A DNA stretch of 64,000 nucleotides, taken from assembly GCA_037833965.1 (NCBI GenBank), contig AP031354.1, positions 33,024,001 to 33,088,000 on the forward strand, written 5' to 3'. Source of the DNA: Marchantia polymorpha subsp. ruderalis. Taxonomy: Eukaryota; Streptophyta; Marchantiopsida; Marchantiales; Marchantiaceae. The notes beneath the pieces are model-generated. The model did no database searches. It was not told the origin of the DNA and saw only the letters and a program-made list of their open reading frames with translations. This document shows positions 25,866 through 39,545 of this stretch, piece by piece (position 1 is the stretch's first letter; each line of letters opens with the position of its first letter). Position numbers and translations under genes: made by a program.

Positions 25866-28800
25866 CTACATCAATTCCAAGGAAATAAGAGTCGATGGCA
25901 AGCTGAAGTACTCAATATGAACCAGTAGCTCAGATTCCATCTCCCTGTCTAAAAGAGCTGAACAAAAGACATCACAACAAGAAAAGCAATGCGACTTGTT
26001 AGCGCTATAGCAAGTATTCAGGACAGCAAAAGTAGGACACCTCATTTCAACTAAGAGAAGACTTACCTCGCGAAGAAACTGAGTAACAGCCTTTGCACCC
26101 TCAGAAGCTAGATTCATGACTTTCTCGAACACATCCAATGGGACTTTTGCATCCATCTGTTTAACAACCATCGTTAGTTAAAGGACAACCAACGACAAGT
26201 TTAGCCCTTATAGGGATTCCAGCAGCCAAGGATAATGCATGTTTTCAAAGCCAGAACAAGATTACTCCTAGAACTTACGACTAATCGAGATGAGGCGAGG
26301 ATAAGTGGCACATAATCGAGTCCACAATAAGACGTCTACGATGTGAGTGCAAAGAAAACGCAGAGATGCGGCAAGGTTTGAGTGTACCAGGGATGTTCAG
26401 TGTTTGATGATATACGAACATCCAGGGGAAGACTAATGGACAACACACTAATAAGTGGGACCCCATGTCTTGAAGTGGTTCTACAATCAGCGAATAAAGA
26501 TTTGCACCTGAAGCAGGGTCACTTTATCCAGTTTTGAAAATAGCGCAACCGTGAGATCTGGACCTCCTCCACTGTCCTCCAGGTAGTTTAAATCTTCAAA
26601 ACATAGCACCCCACATCATATTTTTCAGGCGTCGAAGCATGCACACAAACATTAATCACCTGAGGCCGAGGCTTGACACCAAGGAATAAATGCGAAGTAG
26701 TCTTGACTAAAAGTCAAACCTCAACTTGACATTAGATATTGGGATGTCCAAAAAGCTTGCATCAGAATCCGCATATAGCTGCGACACCGATAAGAGAAAG
26801 AGTGGCCTCTGCATCCTTACTGCTCAGGATGTATAAACGACATAGACATTCAAACATCAAGGATATACCCAACAGGAAAGGAGAATGGAAGAAAAGATTC
26901 AAAATCAAACACGAAAAACATCTGAAGAGCAATCCATTAGTTCCTGTCTACGTGGTTTTAAATAATCAAACAAGTTGTGTCGAATATGACACTCCCTAAC
27001 AGAGATGTCTGGATGAACAACCTAAAAGTGGGGTGGAATTGAGATAGCCAGCTGAGCAAGAAGCGACTAGATCCCGCATTGGTATTCCTGCGTCTGCAAG
27101 AGCCAACGCTGCGGCATTGATGCAGCATGCTCGAGTTCCTAGCAGCAAAGAGCGAGCGCCTGCGTGTTAGACAACCTTCTATATACAACTCGTTAGTATG
27201 TTCTCGTTAAGCATATTTTATCACAGCACCGTAGCGAAGCAGTGTTAGAAATAACATACTCGCAAGAGATAACCTATGATATCATATTTTTCGGTAGGAG
27301 TGCTCTCCATAAACGAAGTTCGTTTCAATGTTGTATGTCAATTAACAGATTCTTCACTAGCATATCCAGCTGAAAGGGCTGTGAAAACAGGTGCACAACG
27401 ACCAGTTACGATAATCGATTTACCTCCATCAGCTTGTAGAACCTGAACGAAAATATCAATCTGCGAAAAAGAACCACACCTTTTTTATCCACTAATTGTG
27501 AAGAAGTGACAGTTGGTGCATTCCAAGAGTATGAATCGAATCAAGAATAAGAGAAGTGCATCTAAGAGAGTACCGTGAACCTTCAGTCACCTAGTATTTC
27601 CTACTGCCTTACTTACAGGGGTACTATACACGCGTAAAATACTGAAACTAGGTCGGAAGCGTCAGCAGAATGCAGCACCTGAGAACGAGGTAAAAGGTTG
27701 GTCAGAATAGCGGCCTCCATTGTCTGTCGGATGACTAAAGAAAGTTCTGTTCCTCGTCTGTCCAGCAAACAAACATACTCAATCAACATTCCTTATGAGC
27801 TTGAACAAAAAAATTTGCACCCTTAAATTACTACAGTAATGAATTCAATACATAGAGTTGAATGCCAAACTGGAGGGAAGAGAAAGAAAGTCAACAGCAC
27901 TGTTTCATTGATGGTTAACATAGTTGTACACGTTCTCCGGCATGTATCCTGTCTCTCCTGACCAAATTTATTGACATTCGACGGACTTATTCATACCTAT
28001 CTCCCTTCCCTCTCCGCCTACGATCACCTGTGCTGAAAGTAGCCATGCTATATTCACAACGAACCTACGGCAACAAAGCAGAGAACCCAACCCCATTCTT
28101 TCAGAAAGAAATTTGCCTTTGTGAGACAAGTACAGAGAAGTAATCATTACATGTGTCAGTTAACAACAGATGCGGAATGTTTGAAGCAAATTGCTCTAAT
28201 CCTCTATTAAAACCACGAAAAATATTCAGCAAGACCGAGAACAAGTACTCATTACGAGCGGTTGGGGAGCCCATGACATTTTTTTTTAACCATAGAATGT
28301 ACAATTAACACATTTTTATTGCAGACAGTGCTTCTAGAGAGAATGTCAAATTTTCCCAGAGTTGAAAACACTTTCTGCGACTAGAAAACTGAGAAAAAAT
28401 CCGTTACATATATAAACGAAATTTGAAAATATGGTCAACCAGTTAGGATAGATGCAACCTTACAAGAAGATTTCCGCAATATTTACCTATACATGAGAAC
28501 AAAATATAGAATCTAAGTCATACCAGTGCATGGTCAAGCTGCTGCTGACTTCGATTTTGTACCTACAAAATCCAAATCAGTCACATCAGGAAAGACATGA
28601 TCTTCACAGCTCATAAACGACTGAAATTTCTGCAGTTCTATAAAAGGTGCTCCCAAATACATCGGCAGCTTTACTGAAATTACCTCGCGGGGCCCATAAA
28701 CCACAGCTATAACTTTAGTATTACCCATCTCGAATGTAGCAGACCTGTAATTGCAAATTCAAAAACAACATATGAGTTGACATAATGTAGAACACAATGT

Positions 28801-29162
28801 TTAATCAGATACCTACACTGACGGAAACGCTCTAGGATTTTGATGGAAGGTGTAACAGTGATAAATTCGAAAAACGTCCAAAATCAGAGCAACGTCCGCA
28901 AACCACTGAATTGCAGTCATCAAACGCACCCGTCTGCATTGTCCAGAACTCCAATTTCCGCATGCAGCTGCCTCAACTGTGCACTTCCACCGACCAAAGT
29001 AAAGTTGAATAGACAGATAAAGTGGAATGTGATTGCTACTCCATCAAAACTAGAGATGCACAGCTCATCACCCGGAACTACGCTACATATCAAATTCTTG
29101 ATACTCACCTCAAAAGGACGACGTCCATCAAGGCGCAAGCCTTCCGGACTGATGAAATCCAT
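25866..29162 (-). CDS. RRP41: Exosome complex subunit RRP41 (RNase PH-like), about 11 exons
   Basis: Subunit of the ring of the RNA exosome, which performs 3'-to-5' RNA processing and decay in nucleus and cytoplasm. Exons: 29109-29162, 28930-28976, 28684-28744, 28524-28562, 27997-28064, 27679-27757, 27424-27460, 27022-27138, 26508-26593, 26067-26156 and a last exon near 25866-25940. The introns of exons 1-10 are GT-AG and the phases join without a break. Motifs in order: GLRLDGRRP at the N-terminus, [105 protein letters not shown] and LDKVTLLQMDAKVP. In plants this subunit retains phosphorolytic activity (established for Arabidopsis). The last acceptor is ambiguous: the CAGGGAG/ATGG choice keeps the frame and gives 250 residues, close to the 241 of Arabidopsis. 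Confidence 0.93.
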
Positions 29163-32100
29163 CGCCGCAGGCTTCTTAAGTCTACCGAAGGGAACCTATT
29201 GCTCTGATTGACAATATGAAGCTGAAGGGCAGCAAATTGAAAGCATGGAATCTGCAAACAAAAATCCTCGTCTCAGAGGTGCGGGGAAGTTGCGGACTGC
29301 TCTCTAAACCCTTTTTCCTGTTTCTTCCGGTAAACTACACGGTATTTGCGACTGCAGTAGGATTTCGACAGTGCTGAATTCATTACTGCTAAGGACCTTC
29401 ACGCAGTCAGTTTTATGTTATAGCTTTAGAGGGTTTGGAAACTGCCCCTTCGCTCCTATCCGTATATTTACCATACTTCTATAATATAAAGAGCTGTCCC
29501 GGCCAATAAAATGTTCCAAATTTAAAGTCACTTTGTCACTCTTTTATCTCCCAAAAATGAAAGATTTCTTATGGTTGAAATGAGACTGTAAGTGTCCATA
29601 TATCCTAAGGCTCAATTCAAATTACATTAATTGCTTCAGAACTATTTTGGAAAAATCAATACATATATATAGTTCATATCATCATTCGATGAATTCTATT
29701 TATGATATTTAATTATAATTTACATTATAAAATTGTGATAACATGAATCTACCATATTGATAATTCCAAAACTGTACTTTAATATGTTTAATTATAATAT
29801 GTACCCTCATGATCTAGAATACGACACATCATGAGGGGTTCAGGATACCATATCATTAGGCAAATTAGCAACTACAAGAAATTAACCTAATTTTAATACA
29901 TTTGATCACACGATTATCATAGTATTTTATATAAACACCAATTTTTTTTTTGAATACTTCGATATGCACACATCAGACTGGAATTGATATTCACCAGATA
30001 TAATACAATGTGAATTTCTCATATCTCATAATGCAATGTACAAATTTATAAATTGTAAATGATATGATTATGAATATATTTGATATATAAAGATATAAAA
30101 AAATCATTGATGTGTAAACATTATAGAAATGTTACTACATTTGTTGACTACGAATTTTACCCAATTTTTGAATACTAGCATCAAATGTTATAATCTGAAA
30201 TTTTCTAATTGTATAAATTATATCAAATAATGGATATAACTTAAAAAAATCCAATTTAAATCAAATATTTCATTTACATGATTCAAGAGATTTTGAAAGT
30301 TTTGAAAAAACAGAATCTGCAATATAATGAAACTTAATGTTATAATTAAAGACTTGGATTTATACAATAACAATAATTTAGATAATAATTAATCAGATTT
30401 GTTGGATTCTTAATCTGCTTAATTCGGTTTTATTCCACTTTATTCAAGACATCATCAATATATGTCCATCATGAATTAAGTACTATATTAAGTGTTTAGT
30501 TATAAACATCGTTCTTGTAAATCAAATTACAAAAACAATTTATGATTATTCTGCATCATTCACTTAACCAATTTCATAATATATATACATAATTTTCTAA
30601 AAATTTGTATAAAACTTAAATTTTAATGATTTTTTTTTAGTTTGACAATCTTGCTATAATATTGAAAATTCCTTTTAATACTGAAGATTGATACATCAGA
30701 CTATTCATATAGTTAAATTTGACTCAGTTAATTTTTTACATCAATTATGTGTACAAGAAATATCAGTATTATTTTAAATTTTAAAAAAATTGTTTAAAAT
30801 TTCAAATTGATTTTTTAAAATTTTTTTTATATCTCATATGGGGTTTTTTCTTTAGTTAAACTTGTTCATGAATTGCTGTTTTAAAATATATGTGGATAAA
30901 AAATTTTATTTTCATTTAGATGTGAATTTCAATCATATTAATTAAATTTATTTTTAAACTTAATATTGTTGATACACATTAAAATTTATTTTTTGCTTGT
31001 GAACTCAATAAATTTATAATTTAAAATATTATATGTATACTAAAATAAAATGTGTATAATTATGGAACATAATAATTTTTATTGATAGATTATTATAAAA
31101 ATAAAAATATAAATTTTTCGATTTCATTCATGAAATTTTTGTTGTATATACAATTAAAAAAATTTGCAAACCTCTAAATTTTAAATTTAGTAGAAAAATT
31201 TTTATGGACGCACACACACAAACACATCAAACCTATATGGTAAACAGGTGCATGCTATTTACAACTATTTATATTGAAAGTATATACTATTTTGTTTCAT
31301 AAAGAGTTTTGGTGGTCCTATCTATCTACCTCTTTAAACACAATATATTGGATACCTATGATGGTGACGACAAATGCTTGCATGTTATGTTCGACCAGGG
31401 GTGAGCTTTTTTATATGGGATCAAGATTATAAGGTTTAGGTATTACCTGGATCTTAAATCTAAATATTGTTAAACTTTTTATTGACATGAGTTTACTCAT
31501 AAAAATGTTCAAGTGGTTGATTGATCCAACTATTGGTAAATTACAGATTTCAATGTGACAACATTATTCATATATCTGATATTTAGCAGTTCAATAATAA
31601 TTTTATATTCTGATGTTTGATATGAAAATATTGGTTATATAATATGATTATTGATATAATAATAAATTATTTTTTGATGATGCATATATATATATATATA
31701 TATATATATTAAATGAAAGGTTAAAGATCATAATTTATACATAATTCTGTTAAAGACTTTAGTAATCATAACTGATAAAATATTTATACATGATATAATC
31801 TGAAAAATAAAAATGTGAATTTTTAATACAATATATAAACATATTATTTTTCTAAAAAAATTAATGCAATATTTGGCTATTTTTTAATACTGATATTTTA
31901 TTTAAATATATATTATATCTAGAGGTTTAGATTAAATAGGTACATCAATATTATCATGTTTTTATGAGTTTAATGCATTCATTTTTACAAAGAATCATTA
32001 TATAAATTGAATCATATTTTATATATGTGTTTGCAGATTATATATTAATAGAATACATCATATCACTATTCATACTTTTATAAATTATAATTTTAAAAAA

Positions 32101-33900
32101 TATATTAAGCATTTTAATCAAGATTCATTGTAAGACTTAATATTTGTAATAGAGTTCAAAGACTTGAACATATTTTTCAAAACAAGATAATCATTTTGAG
32201 ATTGTATGATTATATTGTCAAATCTATGATTCAAATGAGTTTTATATATATATCTCAACATTTGTAAATTAGCATTCAAAGAGAAGTAACAATGTATACA
32301 TCATATCCTTGGCTCATTATGTATCTACAATATATAAAATATGTCATATTCCAAATGTTTGAAATGACAGAAATAAAAAAATTGGATTACAAATAGTCTA
32401 ATTATATACATATGAAACAATTCCGTTCAAAAATGTAATAAGATCCATACTTATAAAAAATAAAAATAATTAATGTCTAAGACTAAAATAACATAAGAAC
32501 TCAATCAATTTTTTTTTCCAAATACAAGATCTCAAATGATGAGCTTGTAGATTTGAATGTATGATTTCTTCTAATGTTGTAAGTTTTGTATTTTCTGTAG
32601 CTGATGAGAACATAATCTGACATTTATGAATCAAATTGGAGTAATTTTAATTACTTGATTGCTAGCTATCATATGATAGATCATGTGAATCAACTTACAA
32701 GAAATAATGACCATTAATCATTAAACTTCATTACTGAGACTTCTAAGAAAAATTTGTCAAAGCAGCATTTTGAGGCTTTTATTAAATATAGTAAATTTGC
32801 AATGATCAAGATGATGTATAATTTTGATAAATTTTGCCATCAAATACTAACATCATACTTCTAGAATAGCTAAAAGTTGCTTTAGTTAGGTTATATTCAT
32901 ATAAAGGAACGTAATTCATAATGGCATATATATATATATACACATATATAGCATCAGATAGCATTGTTTGTCAACCTAAATCTTCACTTTTTACCACTTT
33001 GATATGAAGAGCATATACGTCTTTGATGACATGATGAAACCAAGATCTTTAGTTATAGGATATGACATTGCATCTATGCATTTTTTACAAGTTATATGTT
33101 TGTTTACAAATATGCATGAACATAGTTTTGGCATCTGTAATCAATTGTACGTTCTTTTACTATTTTTAATCTGCAATTCTTGATATTTCGATAATTCATG
33201 TGTATGTGAAATCTGAGGATATTTGATCATTTTTCGAAAACTATGAATTCAACTCGTACGAGATGCAAGAGACGTAAGGATGACTGAACATGGAGAATGT
33301 GTTGATATGCCTTGCATCAAAGTATGACTATACAAACAAATGCTTGGTTTACAATCATTAAGTTACCGTGATGATACTGACCTTGCATGCGAATAAGTTT
33401 CTATAGACCCGAACATTTTATTCCATCAATATGTGAAAAATCTTCTCTTTGTAATTTAAATTTCGGAGCTAATTTTTTAATAATTCTACAGGTTCTCAAG
33501 GAATTATGTGAGAGCCATATCATACAAGTAAGCTTGAATTATGATCTTATGTCAATTAGATATTTTATTGTGTTCTAGTCAATATGTCCTGCATTATGCT
33601 AAATGTAACACTAGCTGGTTATTTCCATAGTGGAGATTCAAAGTATATGATGATTCTTCTCATGCTGTATAAATGCTACTCTTTTATCTTATCTTTAGAT
33701 TTTGCAGTTAATATTTCTAATCGTGACGCAATTGGGGAGCAGTACCATGTTAATAGATACGTGGGGCTGTTTCTTATGTTCTCCTTTTGTGTAAATTTTG
33801 ATCTTTGACATCTTTGTCATATTTTGTATTCACCATCACGATGCTATTGAGTACTAGTCCCATGTTACTCGCTTGATGGGGTGAGTCCATCCAATTTGTT
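29163..33900. other. RRP41 upstream region, then AT-rich intergenic DNA
   Basis: 29163 to about 29450 is the RRP41 5' flank. From about 29500 the sequence is very AT-rich, with no recognisable gene. It contains simple TA runs, the longest at 31684-31709. Confidence 0.55.
31684..31709. repeat. (AT)13 microsatellite
   Basis: Uninterrupted alternating AT for 26 bp inside the AT-rich tract. It is likely to vary in length between individuals. Confidence 0.9.
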
Positions 33901-34255
33901 CGTTTATTGTGCATTTTTGTTACACCTTCTTCCAACGATGTATAGAATAAAGGGGTCGCTTTACAGAAACATGACCATAGTCAGACTGGACAAGATGTCC
34001 AGTCAAAGCTTACCCCACCCCCGGTTGCAAAGGTCAATTCCTCTGAATTATAGGAAGTTCGCTAAAGAGCCCGCGGTGAGGCTTCTGCCCTAAGAGAAAA
34101 CAGTTCAAGTGAGTGTGTTTTTACAATCAGGCGACCACTCTGGGAAAGAAAGGAAGTCGCCAGTCTTTGTAGGTCGAGAGCTGTGGAGCCATTTTTCACA
34201 CATCCCCCGTCCTGTCATCGCTCTCCCTGAAGGGGAAGAAGAAGAATTGGCAGAT

Positions 34256-34719
34256 ATGGAGGATCTGGAGAGCCTGCCAGAGGAGGACAAGCAGCGGATG
34301 GCAGCAATGATCGATCGTCTCCAAGTCAGCGATAGGTAATACCAACAGTTGTATGTATGTTGTGGAATGTTTCTGTGATCACTTTCTGTCTCTGTCCGAA
34401 GAAGAATTACTGTCAATTGTGTTCCTTCCCCGCCGCAATTTGACTGTTTTATGGTGTTAACTTCATCTTTCTTTTGCGATGACGACATTTGTATTTAGAT
34501 GGACGTGTTAACGAAGGTTTGGTTTTTCGCAGCTTAAAGATGTACAACTCTTTGGTGGAGAGGTGCTTCAGCCATTGCATCGAAAATTTTCGACGTAAGA
34601 CTCTGGACAAGCAAGAAGAGACGTGTGTGAAACGGTGTGCTGAGAAGTACTTGAAACATTCCATGCGGGTATCGATGAGATTTGCAGAGTTGAACCAGGG
34701 CAGCCCGACCCCCGACTGA
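34256..34719 (+). CDS. TIM9: Mitochondrial import inner membrane translocase subunit TIM9, 2 exons
   Basis: Small chaperone of the mitochondrial intermembrane space. With TIM10 it forms a hexamer that escorts hydrophobic carrier proteins from the TOM complex to the inner membrane. Exons: 34256-34335 and 34533-34719; the intron is GT-AG and the split codon gives serine. The product has 88 residues, and plant TIM9 is about 93. The twin CX3C motifs, which form two disulfides, are CFSHC and CVKRC, 21 residues apart counting first Cys to first Cys of each pair within KTLDKQEETC. The C-terminus RVSMRFAELNQ is the family signature. The frame stays open upstream of 34256, but the first in-frame ATG is the one chosen and gives MEDLESLPEEDK as in relatives. 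No presequence is needed. Base composition is clearly higher in GC than the flanking desert. Confidence 0.96.
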
Positions 34720-36403
34720 CAGATTTTCACTGTACACCATTCATTTCCGGCCTGTGGGATCGGATTCTGTCCAGCCAGTGGCCCATCTGTAGCAGCTGGT
34801 TTGAAGGAGAACTCGGATCCAAAGTGGTTGATTCCTACAGATTTGTTTGCCCTAGACATCTGCAATTTTGTAGTTGAAGGGCAGCTCTGGCTTCTTATCC
34901 GGAAAGCTTCCGGATCGTGGAAAGAATTTGACCTAGTCGAAAGAAGTAGGGTTTCTGTGAGCAAGTTGATTCATTAGGACAATTTTGATTGTACTCTGTT
35001 ACGCAAGCCAATATTGCGGTTAAGATGTGCTTCGATGTATCCGTCGTCGTCAGTTTGTTTTGACGAATGCCGAGCCAAGGTCGTGCTGTCCGTGTTTGCT
35101 GATGATTGCTGCGAAAGTTCTGAATCGAAAACTTGACCACCTTAACGGATTCAAGAGGCCAGCTTCACTTAAGCTGGTTCAGGGTACTAACAGTCGTTGA
35201 CAATCGTAGGTGTGCACTTTGGCGGATGGATGTAAAGGAAGTTGTGTCTATGACCGAAGCTATTCCTCGTCTGGGAGCACCTTCGGTGCTTCCAGAAGCT
35301 GTCTTTACGCTTCTTGACTTTCCACATGTAGCAGCATCGTATATACAACTCGTTAAAACATTTACCGAACACAGAAGTGCGGAACCTTCTTACTCATCAA
35401 TAGTAACAGAACTTCCGATTTGTAGAGTTTAGGGTAATTTGTAATCAAAATTGCACGCTTTCTGCACGCTGCACGATCTATCAGGCTGCCGCATCATTTC
35501 ATCCGTTCTGTGAAGTGTTTGTTCCGGCGGCTTTGGTACAAACCTAGTAATTCAGACTCTTCTGCTGTGAAGTGCGTTTAGGCGTTTTGATAAACCTAGT
35601 AACACAAGTTGCAGTTTGCGTAAGGAGCAATCTGTGTATGGAAGCCTTTTCCTGTACTGAAAGTCTTTCTGGCTAACTTAGGCCGTCCAAGCACAAAAGC
35701 TGAAGAACGAATGAGTAAGGAGGTGGTTGCAATGTTACTAAACGCGATGCGAGAGAGTTTTGTGAGGGAATCAATCGATAAGATCGACGGAACAGCAGAG
35801 ATAACTAAGAAACCGGATCCACAATAGCAACAGATACCTCCTGTAGGTAGTTTGTTCTCGAGATATGTACATGGAGCACGACTTAACATGTTTTAATTCT
35901 CACAATCCGTACACCCTTTGTCACGCTTCTTTCACGCTTTCAATGATGTATCATCGAGTAGTAGGGAAATATTTCTCCGACAGAGTTGGCTTGCTTCGCT
36001 TAATTTGTCCTAAGAATGACATTAAGAGAGAATGTCGAATCTTTTACTAGACTTATTCAGCGATTTCTTCGAAAAATTCAAATCCATCAAATTCGAGAGA
36101 TATGCCACAAGTATTTTTTATCACGATCCGTACTACACGACTGAGATCATTCGCACTCATACATAGTGAAAAATCGTTTTTTTCCAAAGAAGCAACAAAT
36201 TGTTCGAATCATACACGACAAATTCCTGTCTGAGATATTCGATGTCACTGATGAGACGTGATCGTAGTACAGACTTGTGTTTGCTTTTGACATCTATCTT
36301 GTGTTGAGTACTATTTTCTCCAAGCGGGAAGGACTTCACAACAGAAGTAGAGTATTGTCATGTCACTCTTTCAGTACGATTGCGAGATGGAAATGTTTGA
36401 CGA
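34720..36403. other. TIM9 3' flank, unassigned
   Basis: Gene-like composition to about 36050. The longest frame (35133-35432, plus, 99 codons) begins MTTLTDSRGQ and is not a family I recognise. It may be a long 3' UTR or a lineage-specific gene. I see no introns that would join the frames into a known protein. Confidence 0.35.
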
Positions 36404-36501
36404 GTTCAAACGTGCCAAGCACGTTCAAACTGACGAGTGCATGGCACGTTTGATCTCTTCAACGTGCTTGGCACGTTGACTCAGTTCAACGTGCCAAGCA
36501 C
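36404..36501. repeat. Cluster of imperfect palindromes containing CGTGCCAAGCACG
   Basis: The 17-mer AACGTGCCAAGCACGTT occurs at 36409-36425, its reverse complement at 36461-36477, and a partial direct copy at 36488-36501. Each copy is itself an imperfect palindrome (ACGTGC-CAA-GCACGT), so the cluster can form one large hairpin or several small ones. A further degraded relative lies at about 36437-36450 (GTGCATGGCACGTT). Confidence 0.75.
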
Positions 36502-38926
36502 TACAAAATTTGCGTGACATCGGTACAGTTCAGAATCGGTTTATGACTAGGCTATGCTACCGAAACATTGTAATGTTGTGTTATTTGTGAAGCGTTTGAC
36601 AAGTTTGCGGTATTATTGCGAGGGGTAAAATCCCAAAATGAGCTAGATAAGACATTGTGTCCATCTCCAGGAAACATGACCAGGGTAGTGCCCTTCTTCA
36701 ACTTCTAACTCTTCTAGAACAACTCTGGACGCACAAAGGGGCTAGCCTGACATTAATGTTTGAGCATTTGAATATCAAAACGGATTCAGCTTAGACATGT
36801 CAACCAGTTGCTTTTACCACGGGCAGGTGAGCATTCATCAAGATGTTTTCTGTGCACTCTTTTAGCTTCATCGAACATCCAGGATATCTAGAAAATTGTC
36901 ACAGCATAACTACTTCAACGACTGTCCAACCACCTGGTTGTTCGTACATCACTGAAAAAAAGGCAAACACCCTTCATCAAGCACACGGACAACGTCAAAT
37001 ATCCTTGGTCGTAAGCTCCGGCCGTCCACTCATGATCATGTGTGATGGGCTCACGAGGCGATAGCGAAACTCTGTACAATGAACAAAGTAGAAGGCGGGC
37101 TCGACTGAGAGATAACTTTATTTACAAAACAAGCACTCAAATTACCGCACCTTGCACTCATCCTCACACAGCTCAAGTGGGAGTGATTAAACTTCTGCAT
37201 CTTTAAACATGACCTCTTCCCCAACATGTTGAACACATAGTGCTTCCGGTCCCTCCGCAACCTGCATCATGTCCATCATAATAAATGAGCTGATAGACTG
37301 AAGAATGTTTGGACTAAGCTCTCTTTCAGACAAATATGTCCACTATCTATCGGCAGCCTTTTGACAACTATTTGAGAGAGAAGTCTGCAGACAGTTACAC
37401 AAACCACAATTATAATGACTCGAGCTTTGAGGGATCTTATAGATAAAACTCAACACCGCTTCAACTCTAGGCTCTTTCTCAGTGGAAGTTCATAATACTC
37501 TAGTTTCGAACAGGTCCGGGCCCTGTAAAGGCAAAGAAGTCTTCGGACCCATAAGCACGGAGTGCGCAGGGAGCGTGTTCGGGTGAGGGGCCTATAAAAG
37601 GAAGTAGAAAAAAAAAGAGACTAAACTCAGTTAATATAGAGAAAAAATCCTACGATAATCTTAGGACATACGGCGCGGACTAGGTCCAACGAGGGCAGAG
37701 GGTGTAGGAGCTTATGTTGTAGCAGTCTGCCAGACAAGTTCAAGTCTGCAGATAATGGCCTGAGAACCTTAATCCACTTATAAAAATACTCTCTGACGTC
37801 AAAGCATATGTCCGACAAGGTGTTGGAGTACCAAATATTGGTACTTTTCATTATCATCATAAACCTAGCAACATATTCCTCTCCTTAGGACCCAAGTACA
37901 GGACGTAAAGTGATATCGTTGACCGGTTCAGTCTCCTCTTAGATGATATTCCGACAGCGAAGATGACCTCACTTGCTCAACTTAGCCTCCAAATCATACT
38001 CTAATCACATAAAGACTTAATGGATCCAAATGAACAGTCTTAACCAAAAGGTCCAACGCTACTGAACAGAGAAATCTGAGAGACAGCACGTTGTTAACGC
38101 TGTTAATGACGGTGAACGTCACCAGGATCCACCCAGAGACTTAAAAATCTGTCGACCTTAGGGATCCAGCGATCTACATGATCAACTTACGCATCAGATT
38201 TTGTTCGGTACTTGAGCAGTGTCAGTATGTTATACCAGGAAAGTATGTTGTATAATACAACCATCTCACTGGTACATACACTCTAGAAGGTAAGCTTCCT
38301 AATCTGGGTCCACGCTGAGAGCTGAAGAAAAATCTGATCATATGCACTTTCATAAGGAGTTCAGTGAAGTGAAGTGAAGTGGACAGTCGTATCGTTCTGC
38401 TTATCGAATGGAAGCAAAGCAGTGACCTTCATAATATAGATTTGACCGAACAAATCACAAATTGATGCATTTTACGTTGCTCTATATCTAACTAACGTCA
38501 AACCCGGCGTGAAAGTAAGGTTCTACTGCTATTGGACCATGCATTACCAGTGAATGTAGGTAACTCGGGTCGATACTGATTCAACTTCATATCCATGGTT
38601 GCGAAGGGCTTACGGCTTATGGTTTTAGGGTTTAGGTGGGAAAGGTGCAAGAACTCCTCGAAGTAAAAATTTACTGATATTTTGATATTTCGGAATCAAG
38701 AAACGTGGACAAACATTCAGTGTTCCCTCAATGTTCTGTGATGCTCAAATTGTAAAACTTGGACGCAAATACAATAGACGTCGATGATACACCAAACTAC
38801 TCTCTCTCTCTATGTAACACGTCTTTGGAAAGAGATAGATGAGGAAGAGACCGTACACGAGAGATCAACATAGTGAAAGACCATGGAAAATCTGTTTAGA
38901 TTTTACGGAGTGATTGGAAAGCTTAC
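36502..38926. other. Unassigned region between TIM9 and the DnaJ-like gene
   Basis: Intermediate composition and only short frames. Two adjoining telomere-type units (TTTTAGGGTTTAGG) lie at about 38625-38638, which could be a promoter telo-box. I looked here for the missing third exon of the DnaJ-like gene on the minus strand and did not find a cysteine-rich segment. Confidence 0.35.
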
Positions 38927-39545
38927 CTAGGCATCTAACGCGGACAATGACTCCCTGGCTTTCCAGCACTGCGTCGACATATAATCCACTTCCCGCACAA
39001 GTCAAACATTCGACAGCTCCTTTTGCTTCACAATTGGTACACTTGGGTTTGTTCCCTACAGGCAAGGCTTTCGAAGGCAGACCAGTTGGTTTTTCAATCT
39101 TCTCTTCTGGGATTGACTTCCCACAGTAAAGTAAAGCCTCGAGCTTACTTCGATATTTGTCTACGTCGATCCCATTATTGGCACTGCCACTGGCCTGAAT
39201 TTACGACAACAACTTCAACAATCAGAAAATTGATCTCTTGCAACTGCGCATCATGCTATAGATGGACAATACAACGTAAGATAAAGATAGACACAGAGCA
39301 CTCACAGAATTCCAAAATATTGCTCGACTTGCGAGAGATTGGCGTTTGAACCTGGAGCAGCACAATCGTGTAGTAATGAGTCCATGCTTCTTCTTGCCCA
39401 AATTCTCTGTGGAGGTCTGCAGAGCATATCCTGCGTGAGAGATTCTGAAAATGACATCACTGTCAGGACAGATGGGTAGCGAAGACTGAGCAGAATACGC
39501 TACTGTATGTAGCTTCGGGCCCGCAAACATTACCGCGTTGGCCAT
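38927..39545 (-). CDS. Plastid-type DnaJ cysteine-rich zinc-finger protein, 3' end not found
   Basis: Related to the plant BSD2/LQY1 class of small chaperones that carry the DnaJ cysteine-rich domain without a J domain. Exons found: 39306-39545 (80 codons from ATG at 39545) and 38927-39194. The intron is GT-AG in phase 0 and the second exon ends at a good donor (CTAG/GTAAGC). The first exon is rich in Ser, Ala and basic residues and poor in acidic ones, as in a chloroplast transit peptide (inference). The second exon contains KPKCTNCEAKGAVECLTCAGSGLYVD, two CxxC(x)GxG units, then RVRCLG at the splice site. Family members usually have four such units, so about half the zinc finger should follow in another exon. 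Either the exon is distant or the gene is truncated. Confidence 0.75.

Noticed and set aside
34109-34255. N-terminal extension of TIM9 in an open upstream frame
   Set aside because: The extension has no ATG, and the first in-frame ATG gives the normal family N-terminus.
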